Shown: positions 14,877 through 20,737 of the stretch, piece after piece
Position numbering within the stretch: the stretch's first letter is position 1
Layout of the letters: each line of letters opens with the position of its first letter
Source: Anaerolineae bacterium
GTDB taxonomy: Bacteria; Chloroflexota; Anaerolineae; Anaerolineales; E44-bin32
DNA length: 20,737 nt
Reading direction: 5' to 3'
Assembly: GCA_030598885.1 (NCBI GenBank)
Contig: JAUVOZ010000014.1
Location: 1 to 20,737, forward strand
The notes under the pieces: model-generated
What the model saw: the letters and a program-made list of their open reading frames with translations, nothing else
Databases searched by the model: none
Told to the model about the DNA's origin: nothing
Made by a program: the position numbers and the translations under genes

Positions 14877-15497
14877 ATGTATAATCTCAGCGTTCCCATT
14901 TCTGACGAGGACATCCTTCAACTAAAAGTTGGCGATTCGGTATCGCTCTCCGGTGTGATTATCACCGGGCGCGACACGGTCCACAAATGGATGTTCGACA
15001 CCTTCATCAAGAAGACTCGCCAACCGGAAGCCGACGACCTCGAGATCTACCAGGCTATCAAACCCCTACTCAATGCCGGCGCTCTTTACCACTGCGGTCC
15101 GGTTGTGGCTGGATTGGAGACAGGCGACTACCGTTTCGTGGCTGCGGGTCCGACAACCAGCATCCGGGAGGAACCGTACCAGAGCGACATAATGCACCAT
15201 TTCAATCTCAAAGCGGTGATCGGAAAGGGTGGGATGGGACCGGAAACCCTTGCCGCTTGTCACCAGGTACCAGGCGCCTATTTGCACGCCATCGGTGGGG
15301 CAGCTTCGTTAATTGCCCAAACCGTGCAGCGGGTGATTGATGTCCATAAACTTGAATTTGGGGTGCCGGAGGCGATGTGGGTGATCGAGGTTAAAGACCT
15401 CCCACTTGTCGTGACGATGGACGCTCATAACAACAGCATCCACGCCGAGGTCAAGACGCGGTCCATGGTGGAATTGGAGAAATTGTTTGCTTTGTAG
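14877..15497 (+). CDS. Class I fumarate hydratase, beta subunit
   Basis: This 206-residue partner of the alpha subunit has the beta-type layout: ITGRDTVHKW (29-38), YHCGPVV (71-77), AAGPTTSIREEPYQ (89-102), IGKGGMGPET (115-124), and GAYLHAIGGAASLIAQTV (133-150) ending in the substrate-side region with the EAMWVIEVKDLP motif. The GPTTS loop and GKGGM are the usual conserved elements. The ATG follows an AGGAGAGCGAGG stretch. It cannot be separated from tartrate dehydratase beta by motif alone. It converges with the nuclease-fold gene on the minus strand, 35 bp away, with no obvious terminator between them. Confidence 0.93.
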   Translation: MYNLSVPISDEDILQLKVGDSVSLSGVIITGRDTVHKWMFDTFIKKTRQPEADDLEIYQAIKPLLNAGALYHCGPVVAGLETGDYRFVAAGPTTSIREEPYQSDIMHHFNLKAVIGKGGMGPETLAACHQVPGAYLHAIGGAASLIAQTVQRVIDVHKLEFGVPEAMWVIEVKDLPLVVTMDAHNNSIHAEVKTRSMVELEKLFAL

Positions 15498-15532
15498 GAA
15501 ACTGTACGGGGGGAATGAATCGCGCAAGCCGG

Positions 15533-16507
15533 CTATAGATCAACCGCAATTTTTGCCAATACAGCCCGGTGATCTGAGTGCCGACAGCCGGGGGCGTCCA
15601 GGTGACAGGCTTCCAGCACTTTCCATTGGCAACTGCCAGGATAGAGGAAGATATAATCTAAGCGACGGCGGCTTGCCTGGCTTCTCCATGGCAAACGTAG
15701 TTCGTGCGTGGTACCATCCGCATGTGGGTGCAAATATCGAAAGACGTCAAGCCAGGTTCGTTGCATGCGGGTAATCTGCGAGGCGTGCTCATGAGCGTTG
15801 AAGTCGCCGCCGATGAGCGCCGGCCTCCCTTCGGTTATGGAAGCTACCCAGGATTGCAAATGGTGCACCTGCGCCGCGTTGTGGCGCGGCAGCAAGCTCA
15901 GGTGAACCGAGAAGACAGGCAACGAACCGCGTGGCGTCTTCACATCCGCGCCTAGCACTAGCCGGCGGGCGAAGGGTTCGAAATTTGGCCTCAACTGCCT
16001 GATGCGTGGGGTGTCAAGTGGAAAGTGACTGAACACCGCCAAGCCTTCCTCAAATCCGATGCCCCTATGGTGGCCATTAGCCCGCGAATAGACATACGCC
16101 ATATCTAATCGCTCAGCCAACCACTGGTCAACCTGCACATCAGGTGTACGGGCGACCTCTTGAAGCAAGAGGATATCTACCTTTTCCGTCTCAACCAACC
16201 GAGCGAAGGCCTCCAGCCGTTGAAAGAGGCGACGATAGCGGGGCCAGTCATGCCACAAGTTGGCGCTTAGAACTGTAATGACATCATCTCGGCAATAAGC
16301 AACTCTGGTCGGCTCACGCTTGATAAACAACCGGCCAGCCGGCTCCGTCACCATAAGTGCCCGCCGCACCAACGGCTTCAGACGGCCCAAAGCAGGTAAT
16401 TGCATCAACCTATGAGCAAACAACCTCAGACGGGAAAAAGGAAACGCGCCGCCCTCAGGCTGCGCGTTTAGATGAAACTCGAAGGATTCTGACAAATAAG
16501 TCTCCAC
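15533..16507 (-). CDS. Endonuclease/exonuclease/phosphatase (EEP) family protein
   Basis: This protein of up to 324 residues has the complete EEP metal-phosphoesterase signature: SANLWHDW with N83, LLLQEVAR with E117, VHLSLL with H202, GGDFNAH with D235 and N237, RRLDYIFL with D284, and SDHRAVLA with D312 and H313. The fold hydrolyses phosphodiester or phosphate bonds in DNA, RNA, lipids or inositides. The substrate here is not evident. The listed start is a GTG at 16507 lying inside a strong palindrome and lacking a ribosome site. ATG 16405 (residue 35), with AGG shortly before it, is a good alternative and would still keep the whole catalytic domain. Residues 1-70 carry no known domain. It follows the CDP-alcohol phosphatidyltransferase on the same strand. 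Confidence 0.9.
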   Translation of the reverse strand: METYLSESFEFHLNAQPEGGAFPFSRLRLFAHRLMQLPALGRLKPLVRRALMVTEPAGRLFIKREPTRVAYCRDDVITVLSANLWHDWPRYRRLFQRLEAFARLVETEKVDILLLQEVARTPDVQVDQWLAERLDMAYVYSRANGHHRGIGFEEGLAVFSHFPLDTPRIRQLRPNFEPFARRLVLGADVKTPRGSLPVFSVHLSLLPRHNAAQVHHLQSWVASITEGRPALIGGDFNAHEHASQITRMQRTWLDVFRYLHPHADGTTHELRLPWRSQASRRRLDYIFLYPGSCQWKVLEACHLDAPGCRHSDHRAVLAKIAVDL

Positions 16508-16537
16508 AGCCGGGGGTATCCCCCGATGTGGAGACTT
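16498..16537. repeat. 40-bp two-tier palindrome at the start of the EEP gene
   Basis: The outer arms AAGTCTCCACA (16498-16508) and TGTGGAGACTT (16527-16537) are perfectly complementary. Inside them, CGGGGG (16511-16516) and CCCCCG (16520-16525) pair around TAT. The result is a very stable hairpin on either strand. On the plus strand it is followed by TTTATAG, giving weak terminator character. On the minus strand it covers the annotated GTG. It may be a terminator for the gene upstream, an operator, or a structure hiding the start. Confidence 0.75.
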
Positions 16538-16581
16538 TATAGCACTTCACAAACCCCAAAGTCCATAGGACTTAGGGACCC

Positions 16582-17136
16582 CTACCTCTCCCCGTCACCT
16601 CCATCATCCCGCACCAGAGCCTCGCTAATCCCACTCAGGAAACCGGGTATTACCTCCCTGGGGAACTTGGGCCAGGTGATCACAAGCGCAACCAGGATCC
16701 AGCCAACCAACCACCAGCCAGTTGCTGGAGCTTGATGCAGGGTTATCCAAATAAACCAACCATATACTGGCGCTTGAGACAACATTCCAAGCGACTTGGG
16801 TACGTCAAAACGGATGAAATATACGATCCAAATGAGTAGATACGCAGCAGCAACCACCGGATCCACAAACCCAGCCGTGGTCATGTAGATCAGCAAACCT
16901 GCCGCCACCAGTATATCGACGTGGAGATCGTGATCCCCGATCCAGGTTTGGTATTGAATTCGGCTGCGACGGGCGAGCGGTCCATCGAGGCTGTCACTCG
17001 TCCAGGAAGCGATGAGCAACCAAGCTGCCACAGGCAATGCAACCTCCCCTTGAGAGAGGCCCAGCCACGCTACTTCAAATGCCAGGAAAATCCGGATGAT
17101 GGTTAAGAAGTCTGCAACTTGCTTGGCAACAAGCAT
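16582..17136 (-). CDS. CDP-alcohol phosphatidyltransferase family membrane protein
   Basis: This 184-residue integral membrane enzyme joins an alcohol to a CDP-activated lipid. The signature is readable: D48, D51 and G52 (SDSLDGPLAR), A55-R56, then D70 and D74 (GDHDLHVD). The spacing from R56 to D70 is normal, but the glycine before D70 sits one residue later than the consensus. Helices lie at about 9-27, 32-50, 72-90, 93-110, 122-135 and 140-156. Phosphatidylglycerophosphate synthase, phosphatidylinositol-phosphate synthase and cardiolipin synthase all use this fold, so the product lipid cannot be named. The ATG at 17136 follows GGAGG by about 5 nt. It lies 110 bp after ccmD on the same strand and may be read with the ccm cluster. 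Confidence 0.88.
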   Translation of the reverse strand: MLVAKQVADFLTIIRIFLAFEVAWLGLSQGEVALPVAAWLLIASWTSDSLDGPLARRSRIQYQTWIGDHDLHVDILVAAGLLIYMTTAGFVDPVVAAAYLLIWIVYFIRFDVPKSLGMLSQAPVYGWFIWITLHQAPATGWWLVGWILVALVITWPKFPREVIPGFLSGISEALVRDDGGDGER

Positions 17137-17144
17137 AAGCCCTC

Positions 17145-17160
17145 CTTTCCTTCAGGAAAG
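17145..17160 (-). promoter_or_regulatory. Small hairpin next to the ribosome site of the phosphatidyltransferase gene
   Basis: On the minus strand CTTTCC-TGAA-GGAAAG forms a 6-bp hairpin whose 3' arm abuts the GGAGG ribosome site. It could tune translation or may be chance. No T run follows. Confidence 0.25.
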
Positions 17161-17246
17161 CCTTCCCCCTTAATGTAAATAAATATCTAATAACATTTTA
17201 CACCCATTTAAAGGCCACTTTCTCACCAATACCTGACACACGACTC

Positions 17247-17429
17247 TCAAAATCCTGTCGTATATGTTCTTTCGTTTACATCATTTCCTTCAAGCTGCTC
17301 CAGGTCTCGATACAGGTTGCGAAACCGGACCACGAGGCTGATAAGGAACAGAGCCATGATGCCCAAAATCGCGCTAAAGCCGAGAAGCATGTAATTAAAC
17401 GTGTTTACCGGGACTTCTTGAAGTAACAT
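17247..17429 (-). CDS. ccmD: CcmD-like small membrane protein
   Basis: This is a protein of about 60 residues starting at ATG 17429. A GTG four codons earlier (17441) is possible, and both starts have poor ribosome sites. One membrane helix (about 12-35, YMLLGFSAILGIMALFLI) is followed by the basic/acidic tail FRNLYRDLEQLE, the usual shape of CcmD. In cytochrome c maturation CcmD helps release heme-loaded CcmE from the CcmABC transporter. The call leans on position right after ccmC (57-70 bp), because CcmD sequences are weakly conserved. Confidence 0.75.
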   Translation of the reverse strand: MLLQEVPVNTFNYMLLGFSAILGIMALFLISLVVRFRNLYRDLEQLEGNDVNERTYTTGF

Positions 17430-17498
17430 CCTTATACACACCTATGAATAATCGATTCATAATCGCATTGGAAGGCAGACCACCCGCCAACATCTATC

Positions 17499-18200
17499 CT
17501 ACGCCGATAGTACCTTCATCTTCGTTTGCTCAACTCTCTCCGCCAAGTGCTGCAGTCGCAGACGGTGCCAGAGAAGAGTGACATATACCAAGGTGAAGGT
17601 GAACAGGCTGAAGAAAAAAGCCACACGCATTTTAGGGTCCATAGTTAAGCTACTCATCGCCGCTGGATCACTACTGCCGATCACCACCGGGTGGATGGTT
17701 CGAAAGATGCGGATCGAGAGAAAGGTAATCGGCACGCTGATGAAGCCGACGATGCTGTACACAGCGCCAAATCGGGCTCGGCGATCGGGATCATCAACCC
17801 CCTGGCGGAGTAAAAGGTAGGCGATGTAAACCAACTCCATAATGCTGGCCGTAACTAAGCGTGGATCCCAGGTCCACCAGGTATTCCAAATCGGTCGCGC
17901 CCATATTGAGCCGCTGATGATGTTGGCAAGAGTGAAAAACAGACCGATCTCTACCGAGGCCAAGGCGATCTGATCCCAGCGGTGGTCACCCCGCGCTAGA
18001 TAGACCCCACTAGCTATGGCCGTTACCAAGAACGCCAAACCACCCACCCAGCCGGCAGAAACATGGAAGTAGAAAACACGCTGCACGTCTCCCATCACCG
18101 CCTCGCGTGGGGCAAAGAACAGCACCATATACAAGGCCACGACGAACAGTGCGCTAGTGATCCAATTGAGCACCTTCAGGATCTTGGGTATGGGTTCCAT
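17499..18200 (-). CDS. ccmC: Heme-handling membrane protein CcmC
   Basis: This is a 233-residue protein from ATG 18200, which follows GAGGAGGAG by about 4-6 nt. A longer frame upstream to 18263 has no such site and runs into repeat DNA. CcmC presents heme to CcmE at the outer face of the membrane. Six helices are visible. The tryptophan-rich WWD loop is WARPIWNTWWTWDPRL (100-115). The two external heme-ligand histidines are H46 (VFYFHVSAGW) and H170 (TIHPVV). The C-terminus LWHRLRLQHLAERVEQ is a typical cytoplasmic tail. It sits between ccmB (upstream, separated by a repeat) and ccmD. Confidence 0.95.
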   Translation of the reverse strand: MEPIPKILKVLNWITSALFVVALYMVLFFAPREAVMGDVQRVFYFHVSAGWVGGLAFLVTAIASGVYLARGDHRWDQIALASVEIGLFFTLANIISGSIWARPIWNTWWTWDPRLVTASIMELVYIAYLLLRQGVDDPDRRARFGAVYSIVGFISVPITFLSIRIFRTIHPVVIGSSDPAAMSSLTMDPKMRVAFFFSLFTFTLVYVTLLWHRLRLQHLAERVEQTKMKVLSA

Positions 18201-18242
18201 GGGCTCCTCCTCATGCTTCCAATCTTCAATAGAAGGTGCGCG

Positions 18243-18299
18243 GGCACTCAGGCGATTAGGCACCCAGGCACCAAGGTGCCTAAGTGCCCAGGTGCCTTG
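18243..18299. repeat. GGCACC/GGTGCC inverted repeat between ccmB and ccmC
   Basis: This is a run of about eight-base units built on GGCACC and its complement. The plus strand shows AGGCACC-AA-GGTGCCT at the centre (about 18267-18282), flanked by further GGCACCC and GTGCCC units. On the minus strand at least 15 consecutive pairs (with G-T pairs) form around a 2-nt loop. It is unrelated in sequence to the heptad repeats in the pyr operon but has the same layout: an inverted array inside an operon gap. Confidence 0.75.
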
Positions 18300-18302
18300 A
18301 TG

Positions 18303-19043
18303 TTATTCTTCAACCACAAAATCAAACACCATAAAGGCAACCGCAATAAAAATAACATCATATGCGATTAGTAAGTATACCCAAGGCCAGATCTCTTCCA
18401 TATTAAAGCCCTGCAGGAAACCGTTGCTCGCCTTGAGCGCAGCTACCAGCAGTGGAAGCACCACCGGGAAGAGCAAGATCGGCAGCAGTACATCTCGCGT
18501 GCGTGCTTGTACCGCCATCGTTGAAAGAAGCGTGCCTACCGCGACATAGCCAACCGAGCCAAGAAGGATGACCGCCATTAATCCTGGATGAAACAGGTTA
18601 ACATCATATAGCAAACTGTAGACCGGTAGGATGATGGCTTCGACGATCAACATGAAGATCAGGTTGCCCAGGACTTTACCGAAATACAGCGCGCTGCGAT
18701 CAACCGGTACCAGTAACAATCCATCCAGGCAGCCACGGTCTCTTTCGACCGCCATCGAACGATTGAGCCCCAGTGTGCCGGCGAAGGCAAAGGTGACCCA
18801 CAGTACGCCGGAGGTAACCGTCTCCCGAGTGCGGATGTCAAGTTCGAGAGCGAAATTGAAGATCAGGATCACCAGCAAGGCGAAGACGAGCATGGCGCTG
18901 AGCAATTCCCGGCTGCGAAGTTCAGCAGTTAGATCCTTCCACACCATCGCGCTGATGGCGCGAAGATAACCACTAAAGCGGCTTCCCCGTTTTATGACGG
19001 CGGGCTGTTCTATGGCTTCCATGGATTGAGTGGCATCAGGCAT
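18303..19043 (-). CDS. ccmB: Heme exporter permease CcmB
   Basis: This is a 246-residue membrane subunit of the CcmAB(C) ABC transporter. It has an N-terminal cytoplasmic stretch, then FSGYLRAISAMVWKDLTAELRSRELLSAML, the usual CcmB opening. Next come ERDRGCLDGLLLVPVDRSALYFGKVLGN (99-126), its most conserved block, and six helices with the last at about 220-243. Its ATG overlaps the 3' end of ccmA by 8 bp, so translation is coupled. CcmB works with CcmA to drive release of heme-CcmE. Confidence 0.95.
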   Translation of the reverse strand: MPDATQSMEAIEQPAVIKRGSRFSGYLRAISAMVWKDLTAELRSRELLSAMLVFALLVILIFNFALELDIRTRETVTSGVLWVTFAFAGTLGLNRSMAVERDRGCLDGLLLVPVDRSALYFGKVLGNLIFMLIVEAIILPVYSLLYDVNLFHPGLMAVILLGSVGYVAVGTLLSTMAVQARTRDVLLPILLFPVVLPLLVAALKASNGFLQGFNMEEIWPWVYLLIAYDVIFIAVAFMVFDFVVEE

Positions 19044-19779
19044 GAGTCACCGAGAAGTAGAGCGCCGGCAACTCCGCCAGGTCGACTTCGCCCCGACGGA
19101 CCGAAGCTGCGATCTCCCCCTTGTGGAGGATATCGACCCGATCTGCGAGGTCGGTCACCCGGGTCAGGTCATGTGAGGTCATCACCACCGTCCGACCGCG
19201 ATCGGCTACATCACGGAGCAAGGTGTCAAGCATTGCCGCCGCTTCCTGATCGAGCCCTGTATAGGGCTCATCGAAGAGTAGAATCCCGGGGTCGTGCAGG
19301 ATCGCCCGGCCAATGGATAAGCGCTGCTGCATGCCGCGTGAAAATTGGCGCACTCGATCTCGCCTTAAGGCCATCAACCCTACCATCTCGAGCACATCTT
19401 CGATACGCTGCTGCAAGTTGCGGACACCATACATCCGACCGTAGAAGCGCAGATTCTCATCCACGGTCATATCACCATATAGCAGCGGCTGATGGGTGAC
19501 TACGCCCAGGCATCGGCGTACGGCGGTTGCCTGCGCTGGCAGAAGATGACCCGCCACGCGCACCTCACCCATACTGGGTCGGGATAGTGTAGCCAGGATG
19601 CGTAGGAAGGTCGTCTTGCCAGCTCCGTTCGGACCCACCAAAGCGACGAACTCACCATACTCAACGCTAAAATCTATCCCCCGCAGCACCGGCTTCAGAC
19701 CGAATGTTTTCACCAGTCGCTGCGTTTCAATCATCTTCACCCCGCATGGAGTCAAACGACGGTCGCTTGAGTGTGTCAC
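19036..19779 (-). CDS. ccmA: Cytochrome c biogenesis ABC ATPase CcmA
   Basis: This is a 247-residue ATPase of the CcmAB complex. Walker A GPNGAGKTT is at 49-57, the Q-loop Q97 (THQPLLYGDMT), the signature FSRGMQQRLSIGRA at 146-159, Walker B ILLFDEP at 166-172 and the switch H203. The listed GTG (19779) overlaps the upstream stop as GTGA, which suggests coupling. ATG 19734 (residue 16, MIETQRLVKTFG) with GGGGTGAAG before it is an equally reasonable start and is where such ATPases usually begin. The closest alternatives are generic ABC-2 ATPases, but the ccmB and ccmC neighbours settle the name. Confidence 0.94.
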   Translation of the reverse strand: MTHSSDRRLTPCGVKMIETQRLVKTFGLKPVLRGIDFSVEYGEFVALVGPNGAGKTTFLRILATLSRPSMGEVRVAGHLLPAQATAVRRCLGVVTHQPLLYGDMTVDENLRFYGRMYGVRNLQQRIEDVLEMVGLMALRRDRVRQFSRGMQQRLSIGRAILHDPGILLFDEPYTGLDQEAAAMLDTLLRDVADRGRTVVMTSHDLTRVTDLADRVDILHKGEIAASVRRGEVDLAELPALYFSVTHA

Positions 19780-20219
19780 GTTTCCGTGTTCTCCTTGAGC
19801 GATTTCCCACAGCTAGAGCAAAAGCGGTCGGCCTTGAAAACAGGTACCCCACAAGCACCACAGATTTCCCCACTAAGTTCTATCTGGTCACAGCGCAGAC
19901 TGGCTTTCAAACCCTTCTCCCTGGAAGATTCATCCACGGCGACATCCAGCCCATCTATCGTCTTTAAAATATTGGCTCCACGCACCAGCAAGACCTCCCG
20001 CTGCATTTGATAATCGTCCAGAAGAACCTTACCCATAGCGTGATCCATGTCTAACTCCTGGAGAGCATCCAACACACGATCTCGTTCGGCTTGAAGAGTT
20101 GATAGGCGGTGATCCTCTTCAGTACCACAAATACTCATTTGTTCGATCAGCGGTCGGGTGATGAAGGTCACGGTCAATAGGACGAGCGCCAGGATGATGA
20201 GTATTGATCCAAGATCCAT
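19776..20219 (-). CDS. CcmI-like zinc-ribbon membrane protein of the ccm cluster
   Basis: This is a 147-residue protein. One N-terminal helix (5-23) anchors it. A charged helical segment (about 38-85) includes LQAERDRVLDALQELDMDHAMGK and DDYQMQRE, similar to the short N-terminal part of CcmI/CycH. The end is a zinc ribbon with CGACG (120-124) and CSSCG (134-138). Classical CcmI has periplasmic TPR repeats that bind apocytochrome. Here they are absent and a zinc ribbon takes their place. Its ATG follows GGAG by about 6 nt, and the gene overlaps ccmA by 4 bp. I read it as a lineage-specific assembly factor for c-type cytochromes. The exact role is unknown. Confidence 0.8.
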   Translation of the reverse strand: MDLGSILIILALVLLTVTFITRPLIEQMSICGTEEDHRLSTLQAERDRVLDALQELDMDHAMGKVLLDDYQMQREVLLVRGANILKTIDGLDVAVDESSREKGLKASLRCDQIELSGEICGACGVPVFKADRFCSSCGKSLKENTET

Positions 20220-20368
20220 ATTAGCACTCCAGGGAGTGGCAAAATGTAGTGAGGAAAAACCTCAACTGCCGTATGCTGGGCGTTGTTTTATCGTTCACCG
20301 TCCACCGTCTTCTTTCATCAATCAAAGAAGAAATCAACCCGGGGGAAGCTACCATTGAAGGAACAACC

Positions 20369-20737
20369 CTAATGCCCGAGAACATTCTCAACAGCTTCGA
20401 CAATTTCCAACAATGCGGTATAGGGACCAATCCTGACTTCAGCCAGGCTGTTGTCGGGACCAATTATAAAGGTCTCAGGCACTCCACTAGTGCGAAAGGC
20501 CTGAGAGATACGCGTGCCTAGGTCGGGACCATTGGGGTATGTGATGCTATACTTCTTCAGGTAAGCCCGCGCTTCACGCTCGGTGTCAGCATAATTCACA
20601 CCGATAAAAACCACCCCGCGATCTTTGTACATCTGATATGCCTGTTCAAATAATGGAGCCTCATGTTCACAGGGCATGCACCATGAAGCCCAGAAATTAA
20701 TCACCACGACTTGCCCTCTCAGGTCACCAGTGGCAAT
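20369..20737 (-). CDS. TlpA/ResA-type thioredoxin-fold protein (CcmG role), 5' end outside window
   Basis: The frame is open to the right edge, so the N-terminal anchor is missing. The visible 122 codons begin IATGDLRGQVVVINFWASW and carry the redox motif WCMPC, the strand FIGVNYADTEREARAYLKKY, PNGPDLGTRISQAFRTSGVPETFII with the cis-proline (GVP), and the end YTALLEIVEAVENVLGH. Such proteins reduce apocytochrome CXXCH cysteines outside the membrane before heme attachment, as CcmG or ResA do. It lies 149 bp upstream of the zinc-ribbon gene on the same strand as the ccm genes. The 149-bp gap shows no clear signal. Confidence 0.92.
   Translation of the reverse strand: MATGDLRGQVVVINFWASWCMPCEHEAPLFEQAYQMYKDRGVVFIGVNYADTEREARAYLKKYSITYPNGPDLGTRISQAFRTSGVPETFIIGPDNSLAEVRIGPYTALLEIVEAVENVLGH

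Overview
The window looks like chromosomal DNA of a bacterium, most likely a Chloroflexota (Anaerolineae-like) lineage. This rests on gene content and layout (PyrF-PyrE fusion, a zinc-ribbon protein inside a ccm cluster, G-rich heptad repeats between genes) and not on a marker gene, so the assignment is tentative. There is no rRNA, tRNA, CRISPR array, IS element or phage structural gene. Nearly everything is housekeeping or energy metabolism. The window cuts a gene at each end.

Minus strand, 1-8.9 kb. The left edge holds the 5' end of a HerA/VirB4-type ATPase. Upstream of it lies a membrane-anchored, two-HKD phospholipase D-family protein. Next comes a complete UMP-synthesis operon, transcribed pyrC-pyrB-pyrFE-pyrD (6.67 kb down to 1.66 kb). 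It has a good sigma70-type promoter, a roughly 160-nt leader with two hairpins (the second a textbook intrinsic terminator), and a strong terminator at the pyrD stop. The leader also holds a 49-codon ORF in frame with pyrC that ends two codons before it, a layout reminiscent of the E. coli pyrL attenuator. PyrC and PyrB both read like the DHO and ATC domains of eukaryotic CAD, in the same order. Upstream of the operon are a Cas4/RecB-like PD-(D/E)XK nuclease, a THEP1-type NTPase, a decayed FAD-oxidoreductase remnant and a small holin-like membrane protein.

Centre, 9-15.5 kb. mutS2 lies on the minus strand. Diverging from it on the plus strand are a likely two-gene unit (a divergent SLC34/NptA-like transporter and a tandem universal-stress protein) and then the two subunits of a class I [4Fe-4S] fumarate hydratase.

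Minus strand, 15.5-20.7 kb. A cytochrome c maturation (System I) cluster enters from the right edge: a TlpA/ResA-like thioredoxin (CcmG role), a CcmI-like zinc-ribbon protein, ccmA, ccmB, ccmC and ccmD. It is followed by a CDP-alcohol phosphatidyltransferase and an endonuclease/exonuclease/phosphatase-fold protein. CcmE, CcmF and CcmH are not in the window and may lie beyond the right edge.

The most notable items are the CAD-like pyrC-pyrB pair, the pyr leader, and the intergenic inverted heptad repeats, one of which supplies the C-terminus and stop codon of PyrFE.
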